Source: CAZGTQ01 sp964528575 (GTDB lineage Bacteria > Planctomycetota > UBA1135 > GCA-002686595). From it: 30,519 bases of DNA. The stretch spans positions 1 through 30,519 of the forward strand of contig CAZGTQ010000029.1 in NCBI GenBank assembly GCA_964528575.1. The letters are read 5' to 3'. Shown here piece after piece: positions 7,247-16,067 of the stretch. Positions within the stretch are counted from its first letter, which is position 1. Each line of letters begins with the position of its first letter. The notes under the pieces were generated by a model, which was not told where the DNA came from, did not search any database, and saw only the letters and a list, made by a program, of their open reading frames with translations. A program made the translations under genes and the position numbers.

Positions 7247-7353
7247 CGCGTGCGCAGGCGCGCCGACCCCGCTCCGAGGGCCCGCAACGCGAGGCACGGG
7301 CATTGCTCCTGCGCCTGCCGTTCCTGCTCCACCGAACCCTTCGAGCTCGTGCC

Positions 7354-8877
7354 ATGACTCTCCTACGCGCCCTCTCCCTCGCAGCGCTCGCGGCCGGCGC
7401 CGTCTCGGCGCAGACGCCCTGCGGCACCTGGACCGTGACGCCCACTCCCTTCGACCCCTCCTGGTGGGAGGCCGAGCTCGCGGACGTGTCCGCGCTCGGG
7501 CCCGACGAGGCCTGGGCCGTGGGGCACTACTCGACGTTCTCGCCGACGTTCGACATCGAGACGTTCACGCTGGCGATGCGTTGGGACGGCACGCAGTGGA
7601 CGGTCGTTCCGACGCCGAGCCCGGCGCCGTACCCCGGCGGGACGAAGGCGTACCTCGACGCGGTCGGCATGATCACCCCGAACGACGTGTGGGCCGCGGG
7701 CGACGCGGTCGGCGACGCCGGCGGGCTCTCCGTCGGATCCTGGGTGATGGTCCAGCACTGGGACGGCTCCTCCTGGTCCATCGTTCCGCCGCCGGCGCCG
7801 CCGGGCGGCGTGAGCATCAACTTCAGCGGCACGCGCGTGCACGACATCGCCGCGATCGCGTCGGACGACGTGTGGTTCGGCGGCCAGTGGGGCGAGCCGA
7901 ACGCAGTCGGCTCGGTCACGTGGCGCCCGCTCGCGATGCACTGGGACGGCTCCGGCCTGACCGTGTATCCGACGCCGGTCGTCTACGACGGGGCCTACGG
8001 CTTCAACCTCGTCAAGTTCTCGGTGCTCGCGTCGAACGACATCTGGGCCGTGTGCCAGAAGACCGTCGGCGACACGCGCAAGAACGTGATCCTGCACTGG
8101 GACGGCTCGAGCTGGTCGCTCGCGGGCGCGCCCGACTCGCTCATTCCGCGCGAGCTCACGGAGATCGTGGCGATCGCGCCGAACGACGTCTGGGCGTTCG
8201 GCCACAGCAAGTGGCCGACGGTCCCGTACGGTTTGCACTGGGACGGCTCGTCGTGGACGCAGACGACGAACGTTCCGCTCGGCACCGCGGCGGACACGCT
8301 CGGCTTCGGGCAGATCTACGCCGGCGACTCGAGCATCGAGCTGTTCAACGGCACGACGTTCACGACGGTCGAGACGTTCCCGAGCATCAGCAACGTCGAT
8401 CTCTTCGAGATCGAAGCGTTCGGGAGCTGCGCCATGTGGGCCGTCGGCCGCGAGTTCACGGCCGGCAAGGCGCCGTTCGCCGCGCGCATGGACCCGAACC
8501 CGGGCGGCGCCGCCTGGACGAACCTCGGCAACGGTCTCGCCGGCACGAACGGCACGCCGGTCCACGCCGCCACCGGCACGCTCGTGCCTGGCACGCCGGG
8601 CCAGCTCGAGCTCGCGAGCGCGCTGCCGAGCTCGGTCGCAGTCGCCGTCCTCGGCACGTTCCAGCTCGACGCGCCGGTCTTCGGCGGAACGCTCATCCCG
8701 CAGCCGCTGTACCTGTACCTCGTCGGCGTCGACGGCACGGGCTCGAACGTCCTGCCGTTCACGACGCCGCCGAACACGCCGTCGGGCTTCTCGTTCTTCA
8801 CCCAGTACTGGGTCCTCGATCCCGGCGCGCCGCAGAGCTGGGCCGCGAGCAACGGCCTGCGCGGCACGTCGCCCTGA
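7354..8877 (+). CDS. Secreted WDG-repeat propeller protein with C-terminal domain
   Basis: The protein has 507 residues. Residues 1-19 form a signal peptide (LLRALSLAALAAGAVSAQ). Five repeats with a core HWDGSSWS follow: MRWDGTQWTVVPTP, QHWDGSSWSIVPPP, MHWDGSGLTVYPTP, LHWDGSSWSLAGAP and LHWDGSSWTQTTN. Each is preceded by a strand of the form PNDVWAxG, as in Kelch/beta-propeller-like repeats. From about residue 405 there is a beta-sandwich-like C-terminal domain with FGGTLIPQPLYLYLV, FFTQYWVLDPGAPQ and a final ASNGLRGTSP. I have seen this type of ending on many secreted planctomycete proteins, so it may be a surface or matrix targeting domain (inference). No enzymatic motif is visible. The ATG at 7354 is chosen because it starts the signal peptide. 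Confidence 0.78.
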   Translation: MTLLRALSLAALAAGAVSAQTPCGTWTVTPTPFDPSWWEAELADVSALGPDEAWAVGHYSTFSPTFDIETFTLAMRWDGTQWTVVPTPSPAPYPGGTKAYLDAVGMITPNDVWAAGDAVGDAGGLSVGSWVMVQHWDGSSWSIVPPPAPPGGVSINFSGTRVHDIAAIASDDVWFGGQWGEPNAVGSVTWRPLAMHWDGSGLTVYPTPVVYDGAYGFNLVKFSVLASNDIWAVCQKTVGDTRKNVILHWDGSSWSLAGAPDSLIPRELTEIVAIAPNDVWAFGHSKWPTVPYGLHWDGSSWTQTTNVPLGTAADTLGFGQIYAGDSSIELFNGTTFTTVETFPSISNVDLFEIEAFGSCAMWAVGREFTAGKAPFAARMDPNPGGAAWTNLGNGLAGTNGTPVHAATGTLVPGTPGQLELASALPSSVAVAVLGTFQLDAPVFGGTLIPQPLYLYLVGVDGTGSNVLPFTTPPNTPSGFSFFTQYWVLDPGAPQSWAASNGLRGTSP

Positions 8878-8907
8878 AGCGCCGAGCCGCGCTGCTACGG
8901 CCTCACT

Positions 8908-8925
8908 TGCAGTGGCCTCACTGCA
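8908..8925. terminator. Small bidirectional hairpin between convergent genes
   Basis: TGCAGTG (8908-8914) and CACTGCA (8919-8925) form a perfect 7-bp stem with the loop GCCT. It sits in the 40-base gap between two convergent stops and overlaps the stop codon of the leftward gene (8918-8920). The arms belong to a partly duplicated GGCCTCACT motif (8899 and 8914). There is no T-tract on either side. Confidence 0.38.
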
Positions 8926-10324
8926 CTGGCCCGAACGCGCTCCACGTGCCCGGCGAGCCCGGCTTGACGCAAGTCCAGCCGATCGGCTCGCCGGGCGCGG
9001 GCATTGCGTTGAGCACGAGCTCGCCGAGCTGCGCCGCGCCGACCTTGGGCGCCGCGTCCGCCCAGCGCACGCGCGGCTCCAGGCTGTTCTCGCCGTTCTG
9101 CGCCAGATCGACCGTGCCGACCGTGCCGAAGCTCGCCGGGAAGAGCGCGTTCTCCCCGACCTCGTTGCCGCGCGTCACGACGCCGCGCGCATCGTTGACC
9201 AGCACGATCGACGCGGCGAAGCCCGCCGCGGACGTGCCGCTGTTCCACACGACGTTGTCGGCGACGAGCGCGCCCTCGATCGTCCCGACGACGATGCCCG
9301 CGCGCTCGCTCGCGACCACGCTGTTGCCGTGGACGAGCGCGCCGCCGTGGTTCTCGACGTAGATCCCGTACGCGCCGCAGCCGCGGACCGCGTTCGACGC
9401 GATCACGGTCTGCGTCGCCTTGTCGGCGTTTCCGTTCGCGCAGCGGATGCCGCCCGACACGTCCATGCTCGTCGGGTTCGCCACGTCGGCGACGCGGTTG
9501 CCCTCGATCGTGTTGCGCGCGGGCTTCGCGCCGCCCGAGAGAGCGTTGCACAGGATCCCGATCCCGATCCCGTCGCGCACGAGGTTCGCCTCGCACACGA
9601 GGTCCGCGTTGCTCGAGATCTGGATGCCCGCGCCGACGACGATGCCGCTCGACAGCTCGTGCCCGCCGAAGCCGACGACGACGTTGTTCGCGACGAGCGC
9701 GTCGCGGCTGCCGCTGACGTAGATCGCGGCCTTCGACGCGCCCTCGACGCGGCAGCCCTCGATCCGCGCTCCCGCGACGTTCGCGACCGCGATCCCGTCC
9801 GCGTCCGCGTTGCGCACGCACACGTCGACGACCGCGACGTCGCTCCCGCCGCTCACCTGCAACAGTCCGTGCGCGAGATCCTTGCCCGCGCCGCCCGTGC
9901 CGCGCAGCGCAAAGCCCTCGAGCCGCACGCCGCTCGCGCCCTCGACGCGCACGATCTGCACGCCGGCCTGCGCCGCGACGAGCACCGAGCGCGGCGATCC
10001 GCGCAGCGTCATTCCATGCGGTACGCGCACGCACCACGGGCTCTGTCCCGCGCGTCCGACGAGCAGCGGGAAGTCCGGCAGCACGACGGTTCCGCCCGGC
10101 GAGCGGTCGATCGCCTCTTGCACGACGGCGCGGTAGTCGACGCTACCGTCCTGCGCGTGGCGCAGCGGCAGGAGGTCCGCGACGTACGTCACGTGCTCCG
10201 ACGGCGCCGGCGGCGGCGGCACGGCGACGCGCTTCTTGCCCGCGCGTTGCACGTACGGCACGGCGAGCACGAGCGCGGCCAGCGAGAGCGCGAGCGCGAG
10301 CAGGAGGCGGGTCGTGCGATCCAT
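8918..10324 (-). CDS. Membrane-anchored parallel beta-helix protein (pectate-lyase-like fold)
   Basis: The protein has 468 residues. Residues 7-23 (LLLALALSLAALVLAVP) form a single hydrophobic segment without a clear cleavage site, suggesting a signal anchor facing the periplasm. A Pro-rich linker (PPPPAP) follows. Residues about 70-430 show the irregular repeats of a right-handed parallel beta-helix, with recurring V/I-x-G-N-x-V units such as VANNVVVGF, CEANLVRDG, IEGNRVADV, VHGNSVVAS and VADNVVWNS. The fold is used by polysaccharide lyases, hydrolases and C5-epimerases; the catalytic residues cannot be assigned. AAAGGGA is 6-12 bases before the ATG. It lies 11 bases downstream of the phosphatase gene, so the two form an operon. 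Polymer modification is inferred from the export genes next to it. Confidence 0.75.
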   Translation of the reverse strand: MDRTTRLLLALALSLAALVLAVPYVQRAGKKRVAVPPPPAPSEHVTYVADLLPLRHAQDGSVDYRAVVQEAIDRSPGGTVVLPDFPLLVGRAGQSPWCVRVPHGMTLRGSPRSVLVAAQAGVQIVRVEGASGVRLEGFALRGTGGAGKDLAHGLLQVSGGSDVAVVDVCVRNADADGIAVANVAGARIEGCRVEGASKAAIYVSGSRDALVANNVVVGFGGHELSSGIVVGAGIQISSNADLVCEANLVRDGIGIGILCNALSGGAKPARNTIEGNRVADVANPTSMDVSGGIRCANGNADKATQTVIASNAVRGCGAYGIYVENHGGALVHGNSVVASERAGIVVGTIEGALVADNVVWNSGTSAAGFAASIVLVNDARGVVTRGNEVGENALFPASFGTVGTVDLAQNGENSLEPRVRWADAAPKVGAAQLGELVLNAMPAPGEPIGWTCVKPGSPGTWSAFGPVQ

Positions 10325-10335
10325 CGAGGTCCCTT

Positions 10336-11073
10336 TCACGCCGCGTACGCGCGCGTCGCGCGCACGCAGACGAGCTCGTCGAGCTCGGGCGAGTACGCGC
10401 TGAGCTGGCCGCCGTAGACGCAGCCGGTGTCGAGCCCGAGCGCGACGAGGCCGCCGCGGGCGCGGTGCGCGCGCGGCACGCTGCTGGGCGTATGGCCGAA
10501 GAGCACGAGCTCGGGCCCGCTCCACGCCTCGTACCACCACGGCCGCCCGCGCCCCTCCAGCCGGCGCACGCGCGTCAGGCAATCGACCGACGCGGACTCG
10601 ATCGGCGCGCGCGGGTCGATGCCCGCGTGCACGACGACCCAGTCGCGGCCGTCCGCCGTCGGGCCCGCGCCCGCGAGCTGCGAGCCGCGCAGGCGATAGC
10701 CGTCGTGGCGCTGCAGGAAGCGCACGAGGTCCGCGCGGCGCGCTTGCGGCACGGGGCACGGCTCGCCGCCGTCGCCGGCGAGGTCGTCGGTCTCGATCGG
10801 CGGGAACGTCGCGCGCACGGGCGGCCGGTCGGACGCGTCCGGCTCGCGCGGCGCCAGGCGCATGCGCGCGAGGACGCGCCGCTCGTGGTTGCCGAGCACG
10901 AAGCGCGCGCCCGCCGCGTCGAGCTGGTCCATCACGCCGGCGGGGTCCGGCCCGCGGTGGAAGAGGTCCCCGCACGAGACGAGCCGGTCCTCGGGGCCGA
11001 GCGACAAGCGCTCGAGCAGGAGCGCGAGCTCGTCCGCGCAGCCGTGCACGTCGCCGACGATCCAGGTTGTCAT
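10336..11073 (-). CDS. PPP-family metallophosphoesterase (ApaH/PrpE-like)
   Basis: The protein has 245 residues. It has the complete calcineurin-like motif set: GDVHG (7-11), GDLFHRGPD (35-43), GNHE (61-64), VVHAGIDPRAP in the middle and FGHTPSS near the C-terminus, followed by LGLDTGCVYGGQLSA, the usual end of bacterial Ser/Thr phosphatases and diadenosine tetraphosphatases. It should bind two divalent metals and hydrolyse phosphomonoesters or Ap4A. It is cytoplasmic, with no signal peptide. GAAGG lies about 8 bases before the ATG at 11073. It is divergent from the wza-like gene and in an operon with the beta-helix protein. A role in dephosphorylating the neighbouring tyrosine autokinase is a speculation from position. 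Confidence 0.83.
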   Translation of the reverse strand: MTTWIVGDVHGCADELALLLERLSLGPEDRLVSCGDLFHRGPDPAGVMDQLDAAGARFVLGNHERRVLARMRLAPREPDASDRPPVRATFPPIETDDLAGDGGEPCPVPQARRADLVRFLQRHDGYRLRGSQLAGAGPTADGRDWVVVHAGIDPRAPIESASVDCLTRVRRLEGRGRPWWYEAWSGPELVLFGHTPSSVPRAHRARGGLVALGLDTGCVYGGQLSAYSPELDELVCVRATRAYAA

Positions 11074-11280
11074 GGTCGAGCCTTCGATCGGCCGTTCGGG
11101 CCCAAAGCGTGAGCGCGATCGCTCCGTGCCAGGCGTGGGACGCGGCGCGGAACGACGTCCCGACCGCTCATGCTTTTCCCGGTTGGGCTCGATAGGTCCA
11201 GCGGGCGGCGCGGCGCGGCCGCCGCGCTCGTTGTGAACGCGCGTTGCGCTTTGCCGCCGATCTCCCGCTCTCCACGCCGC

Positions 11281-12003
11281 ATGACCGCGAAGTCCCCCGT
11301 CCTCGCGCTCGCCGCGCTCCTCGCGGCCGGCTGCGCGACGCCCGACCTGCCGAGCTCGTTCGAGCCTCTGCCGCTCGTCGCGTCCGCGGGGCACGAGCCG
11401 TTCGTGCTCGGGCCGAACGACGTCGTGCGCGCGACGGTCTACGGCCACCCCGAGCTCTCGACGCCGCTCGAGGCGGGGATCGCGGGCACGGCGATCGATC
11501 CCGAGGGGCTGCTCAGCCTGCCGCTCGTCGGCGCGGTGCCCATCGCCGGGCTCACGCTGAGCGAGGCGCGCGAGCGGATCGCGGCGGAGTACGCGAGCTT
11601 CCTCCAGGAGCCGCGGCTCGACGTCTCGGTGGTCGAGTACGCGGCGCGGCGGTTCTACCTGTACGGCCAGGTGCGCGAGCCCGGCGCGTACGTGATCGAC
11701 CGACCGCTCACCGCCTACCAGGCGCTCGCGCTCGGCGGCGGGTTCACGAACAACGCCGACCGGGACGAGGTCGTGCTGCTGCGCGACCTCGGCGACCGCG
11801 TCGAGGTGCACGTGATCGACGGCGCGACGCCCGACCCGAGCGGGTTCGTCCGCATCCGCCCCGACGACTTCCTGTTCGTCCGCCGCACCGGCACCGGCCG
11901 CTTCGCCGAGGAGGTGCTGCCGATCCTGCAGGGCATCTCGTCGTCGCTCGGCTCGGTCGCGACCGTCCTGCTCATCGAGGACCGCATCGAAGAAGACGAC
12001 TGA
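11281..12003 (+). CDS. Polysaccharide export lipoprotein (Wza-like)
   Basis: The protein has 240 residues. The lipoprotein signal has the lipobox LAAGC with Cys18. The polysaccharide export domain (about residues 40-122) starts with FVLGPNDVVRATVYGHPELS and includes AIDPEGLLSLPLVGAVPIAGLTLSEARERI. One SLBB domain (about 123-185) has FYLYGQVREPGAYVIDRPLTAYQALALGGGF. E. coli Wza is longer, with a C-terminal helix forming the outer-membrane barrel; this protein stops after an extra short segment, so it resembles the shorter export proteins of exopolysaccharide systems. It is thought to form the outer part of the export channel with the BY-kinase encoded next. Its stop is 3 bases before the next start, so the genes are co-transcribed. 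Confidence 0.88.
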   Translation: MTAKSPVLALAALLAAGCATPDLPSSFEPLPLVASAGHEPFVLGPNDVVRATVYGHPELSTPLEAGIAGTAIDPEGLLSLPLVGAVPIAGLTLSEARERIAAEYASFLQEPRLDVSVVEYAARRFYLYGQVREPGAYVIDRPLTAYQALALGGGFTNNADRDEVVLLRDLGDRVEVHVIDGATPDPSGFVRIRPDDFLFVRRTGTGRFAEEVLPILQGISSSLGSVATVLLIEDRIEEDD

Positions 12004-12006
12004 GGC

Positions 12007-14790
12007 ATGCGCGGGGAAGAGAGGAGAGCGGACGAGGCGGGGGTCGACCCGGCGCGCGTGCTCGAGATCGCGTCGCGCCACCGTGCGTCGATCGTGGTCG
12101 GCGCGCTCGTGGGGCTCGCGCTCGGCTTCGCCGCGCTCGGGCTGCGCGCGCCGGTCTACCGCGCGACCGCGACGCTACTGCTCGACCAGGCGGGCCCGAC
12201 GACGGGGCTGCTCGGCGACCTCGCGGCGCTGACGAGCGCGCCGCGCGCGACGAGCGAGATCGAGATCCTCGCGTCGCGCACGATCGCGAGCGAGGTGACG
12301 TCCGAGCCGCGCGCCGGCGCTTCGGCGCACGCGCTGGGTCTGACGACGCTCGTCGAGGACCGCGCGCTGCGCCCGCTCGCGAACCCGCTCGGCTCGGCCG
12401 AGCGCGGCCTCGCGCGCGCGCCGCGGCTGGGCGCCGCGGTCACGCTCCCGCCCGACGGATCGGGCCCGCTCGAGCTCGTCGTCGAGCTCCCCGAGCCCGG
12501 TCGCGTGCGCGTCGCGCCCGCGGGGCTCGCGGCCGCGGTCGGCCTCGGCGACGTCGCGCCGGTCGAGGTGCCGTTCGACGGCGACGTCGAGCTCGAGCTC
12601 GGCGGCGCGCGCGTGCGCCTGTGGTCCGACGGCGACCTGGCGGGCCGCTCGTTCACGGTGCGCGCGCTCGCGCGGTCCGACGCGGTCGAGCGCGTCCTGG
12701 CGCACACGCGCGTCGGCGAGACCGACCGCAACTCGGGTGTCCTGCGCGTCGAGCTCGACGACACCGACCCCGTGCGCGCGGCCGCGACCGTGAACGCGCT
12801 CTGCCGCGCGTACCTCGAGCGCAACCGCGAGCAGGGCGAGCAGCGCGCGTCGCAGACGCTCGAATTCATCCGCCGGCAGCTCGACGAGCAGCTCGAGGCG
12901 CTCGCCGACGCCGAGCGCGAGGTCGTCGCGCTCCAGCAGCAGAGCCCGCAGGCGGTCGACGTCGGCGAGACGGCGCGCGCGCTGATCGAGGAGCTCAGCG
13001 GCATCGAGGTCGAGCGCGTCGGCGCGCGGCTGATGCGCGCGGCGCTCGGCGAGGCGCTCGCGTTGCTCGAGTCCGGGCGCATCGAGGCGCTCTCGCGGCT
13101 CGGGCCCGAGCTCGCCGACCCGATCACCGCGACGTACGTCGAGGGCATCGCGCGGCTGAGCGCCGAGGCCGAGGTGCTCGAGCGCAGCGACGCGGGCGAG
13201 TTCAAGGGGCTCCTGCAGGTGCGCGTGCTCGAGGCGCGCACCGAGTCCGAGGTCGTCGCGCTCGAGCTCGCGGAGCTGCGCCGTATCGCCGCGCGGCTCG
13301 AGGCGGGCGACCGCGGCGGGCTCGCGAGCCTCGTCGAGACGACCGAGCCGGGGCGCACCGACCCGTTGCTCGACGCGTACCTCGAGCAGTGGTCGACGAT
13401 CGACTCGGATCTGCGTCGGCTCGAGGCGGAGTTCACGGGCGAGCTGCCGGCGATCGGCCGGCTGCGCGAGGAGCGCGCGCGGACCGAGGAGCGCGTCGCC
13501 GAGCTCGTGGACGGCCGCGTCGCGGCGCTCGAGGCGCGCGCGGAGCAGTACGCGTCGCTGCTGAGCCAGCGCGAGGGCCGCGTCGACGCGTACCCCGCCG
13601 CGGAGCGCGAGCGCATCGCGCGCGCGCTCCAGAGCCTGACCGCGCGCACGACGACGCACCTGGAGAGTCGGCTCGCCGGGATCGATGGGCGCGAGGACGC
13701 GCTCGATGCGGAGGTCGCGCGCGTCGAGGCGCAGCTCGTGCAGCTCCCCGAGGACCAGCGCGTCGTCGCGGAGCCGATGCGGCGGCTCGAGGCGCACGGC
13801 GAGATCGTCAAGCTCCTGCTCGCGCGCCAGAAGGAGGCCGAGATCGCGCGCGCCGCGACGATCGCGTCCGCGCGGTTCATCGACGAGGCGGTGCCGCCGC
13901 GCGAGCGCACGGGGCCCTCGCTCCTCGTGCACTTGCTGCTGGGCGCGCTGCTGGGGCTCGCGAGCGCCGTGGGGCTCGCCGCGCTGCGCGAGGTGCTCGA
14001 CCGCGGCGTGTTCTCGGCCGCGGAGCTCGAGGATGCGACCGGACTGTCGGTCTTCGGCGCGATCCCCGACTTCCGGCGCGGCCCGCTCAGGGTGCGCGGC
14101 GCCGGTCCGACGTTCCTCGCCCTGCGCGACGATCCCGAGGGTCCGATCGCCGAGGCGTACCGCGCGCTGCGCTCGAACCTGAAGTTCGCGCTGCACGGGG
14201 ACCGCGAGCTCAAGACGATCGCGTTCACCTCGTGCGTCCAGGGCGAGGGCAAGTCGGTGACCAACGTCGACGTCGCGCTCGCGTTCGCGCTCGCGGGCAA
14301 GCGCGTGCTGCTCGTCGACGCGGACATGCGCCGGCCGAAGGTGCACGAGTACCTCGACGTGCCGCTCGAGCCGGGGCTCTCGGACGTGCTGCGCGGCGCT
14401 CTGTCGTGGCGCGAGTGCGTGCGCACCGGTGTCGCGCCGGGGCTCGACGTCATCGGCGCGGGGCCTCAGCCGGAATCGCCGGGCGACCTGCTGGCGAGCG
14501 AGCGCGCGCTCGACCTCGTCAGCGAGGTGCGCGAGGAATACGACCTCGTCCTGTTCGACGTGCCGCCCGTGCTGGCGGTCGCGGACATCGACTGCTTCGC
14601 AGCGCGGCTCGACGGCATCGTGCTGCTCTGCCGCAGCGCGAAGGTGACGAGCGCGGCGGCGGGGGAGGCTGCGCGGCGGCTGCGGCGCGCCGGCGCGAAC
14701 CTGCTCGGCGCGGTGCTCAACGCGGCGCCGGCCGCGCGCAAGAAGGGCTACGGGTACGGCTACGGATACGACGCGCGGTCGGCGGCATGA
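12007..14790 (+). CDS. Wzc-like polysaccharide co-polymerase with C-terminal BY-kinase
   Basis: The protein has 927 residues. The first transmembrane helix (about 28-48) is followed by a Wzz-type periplasmic domain and long coiled coils (about 270-620, rich in Glu, Arg and Leu). The second transmembrane helix is about 637-660 (LLVHLLLGALLGLASAVGLA). The cytoplasmic bacterial tyrosine kinase domain has Walker A SCVQGEGKS (K749), Walker A' VLLVDADMRRPK (767-778) and Walker B DLVLFDVPP (D851). The tail KKGYGYGYGYD (912-922) supplies four tyrosines for autophosphorylation. It controls chain length and export with the Wza-like protein. Adaptor and kinase are one polypeptide, as in proteobacterial Wzc. 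The ribosome-binding site before 12007 is weak (TGAGGC); a GTG at 12058 is a possible alternative start. Confidence 0.9.
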   Translation: MRGEERRADEAGVDPARVLEIASRHRASIVVGALVGLALGFAALGLRAPVYRATATLLLDQAGPTTGLLGDLAALTSAPRATSEIEILASRTIASEVTSEPRAGASAHALGLTTLVEDRALRPLANPLGSAERGLARAPRLGAAVTLPPDGSGPLELVVELPEPGRVRVAPAGLAAAVGLGDVAPVEVPFDGDVELELGGARVRLWSDGDLAGRSFTVRALARSDAVERVLAHTRVGETDRNSGVLRVELDDTDPVRAAATVNALCRAYLERNREQGEQRASQTLEFIRRQLDEQLEALADAEREVVALQQQSPQAVDVGETARALIEELSGIEVERVGARLMRAALGEALALLESGRIEALSRLGPELADPITATYVEGIARLSAEAEVLERSDAGEFKGLLQVRVLEARTESEVVALELAELRRIAARLEAGDRGGLASLVETTEPGRTDPLLDAYLEQWSTIDSDLRRLEAEFTGELPAIGRLREERARTEERVAELVDGRVAALEARAEQYASLLSQREGRVDAYPAAERERIARALQSLTARTTTHLESRLAGIDGREDALDAEVARVEAQLVQLPEDQRVVAEPMRRLEAHGEIVKLLLARQKEAEIARAATIASARFIDEAVPPRERTGPSLLVHLLLGALLGLASAVGLAALREVLDRGVFSAAELEDATGLSVFGAIPDFRRGPLRVRGAGPTFLALRDDPEGPIAEAYRALRSNLKFALHGDRELKTIAFTSCVQGEGKSVTNVDVALAFALAGKRVLLVDADMRRPKVHEYLDVPLEPGLSDVLRGALSWRECVRTGVAPGLDVIGAGPQPESPGDLLASERALDLVSEVREEYDLVLFDVPPVLAVADIDCFAARLDGIVLLCRSAKVTSAAAGEAARRLRRAGANLLGAVLNAAPAARKKGYGYGYGYDARSAA

Positions 14791-14834
14791 CGCCGGGCGC
14801 GCCCTGGAGACAGCAATAGCAAGAGGAGTCGCAC

Positions 14835-16067
14835 TTGTCCGTTCTCTACGAAGGATCGACGCGTGCGCGGACCAAGAAGGTCTGCGTGGTCGGGCTCGGT
14901 TACATCGGGCTGCCGACGGCTTCGCTGCTCGGCACGAAGGGCTACGACGTCGTTGGCGTCGACGTGTCGCGGCGGGTGGTCGAGACGATCAACGCGGGCC
15001 GCGTGCACATCGTCGAGCCGGACCTCGACGTGCTCGTGCGCTCCGCCGTGCACTCGGGCCAGTTGAAGGCAGCGTGCGAGCCGGTCGAGGCGGACGTGTT
15101 CGTCATCGCCGTGCCGACGCCGATCGACGCCGACCGCCGGCCCGACCTGTCGGCGGTCGAGGCCGCGGCGCGCGCCGTCGCGCGGGTCGTGCGGCCGGGC
15201 AACCTCGTCATCCTCGAATCGACGAGCCCGGTCGGCACGACGCAGGACGTCGTGGGGCGCATCCTCACCGACGCGGGCCACGCGGTCGGCGTGGACGTGC
15301 ATCTCGCGTATTGCCCCGAGCGCGTGCTCCCCGGCCGCATCCTGATCGAGCTCGTCGAGAACGACCGCATCGTCGGCGGCGTCGACGAGCGCTCGACCGA
15401 GGCGGCCGTCGCGTTCTACCACGAGTTCGTGCGCGGGGAGGTGCTCGCCACGGACGCGCGCACCGCGGAGATGGTCAAGCTGACCGAGAACTCGTTCCGC
15501 GACGTCAACATCGCGTTCGCGAACGAGCTGTCGATGGTGTGCGCGGAGCAGGGGATCAGCGTGTGGGAGCTGATCCGCTTCGCCAACCGTCACCCGCGCG
15601 TGTCGATCCTCGCGCCGGGCCCCGGCGTCGGCGGCCACTGCATCGCGGTCGATCCGTGGTTCCTCGTCTACGGCTCGCCCGAGCGGACGCCGCTCATCCG
15701 CACCGCGCGCGCGGTGAACGAGTCGAAGCCGGACTGGGTCGTCGAGCGCGTCAAGGCGTGCGCGGACAAGGTCAAGCGGCCGGTCGTCGCGTGCCTGGGG
15801 CTGTCGTTCAAGGCGGACGTCGACGACCTGCGCCAGTCGCCGGCGGTCGACATCGTGCGGCGCTTGCGCGCCGAGCTCGACGGGGAGGTGCTCGTCGTCG
15901 AGCCGCACCTCGCCGAGCACCCGGAGTTCGAGCTCGTGTCGGTCGATGCGGCGCTCGAGCGGGCGAATATCGTGCTCGTGCTCGTCGACCACCGCGCGTT
16001 CAAGCGCATCAAACGCGAGGCGCTGAACGAGAAGCTGCTCGTCGACACGCGGGGGCTGTTCCTGTGA
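14835..16067 (+). CDS. wecC: UDP-N-acetyl-D-mannosamine dehydrogenase
   Basis: The protein has 410 residues, close to E. coli WecC. It oxidises UDP-ManNAc to UDP-ManNAcA using NAD+. The NAD-binding motif is VVGLGYIGLPTA (18-29), and PTPIDADRRPDLSAV, ESTSPVGTT and YCPERVLPGR are typical WecC/UDP-sugar dehydrogenase segments. The helix TENSFRDVNIAFANELS carries the conserved Lys/Asn neighbourhood. The catalytic Cys269 lies in GPGVGGHCIAVDPWF. The start is an unusual TTG at 14835, supported by AAGAGGAG at 14821-14828 with 6 bases of spacing. Its stop overlaps the wecB start as GTGA. ManNAcA is a common sugar of surface polymers and of enterobacterial common antigen. Confidence 0.92.
   Translation: MSVLYEGSTRARTKKVCVVGLGYIGLPTASLLGTKGYDVVGVDVSRRVVETINAGRVHIVEPDLDVLVRSAVHSGQLKAACEPVEADVFVIAVPTPIDADRRPDLSAVEAAARAVARVVRPGNLVILESTSPVGTTQDVVGRILTDAGHAVGVDVHLAYCPERVLPGRILIELVENDRIVGGVDERSTEAAVAFYHEFVRGEVLATDARTAEMVKLTENSFRDVNIAFANELSMVCAEQGISVWELIRFANRHPRVSILAPGPGVGGHCIAVDPWFLVYGSPERTPLIRTARAVNESKPDWVVERVKACADKVKRPVVACLGLSFKADVDDLRQSPAVDIVRRLRAELDGEVLVVEPHLAEHPEFELVSVDAALERANIVLVLVDHRAFKRIKREALNEKLLVDTRGLFL

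Noticed and set aside
8899..8926. Tandem duplication of GGCCTCACT near the convergent stops
   Set aside because: Better explained as the arms of the small hairpin; too short to claim a separate repeat.
5370..9362. 1330-residue open frame overlapping both secreted propeller genes
   Set aside because: Arg-rich translation with no domain; it crosses a terminator hairpin and two well supported genes in other frames.
12156..14453. Very long open frames on the strand opposite the wzc-like gene
   Set aside because: Low-complexity Arg/Ser-rich translations, typical antisense shadows of GC-rich coding DNA; the plus-strand BY-kinase motifs are unambiguous.
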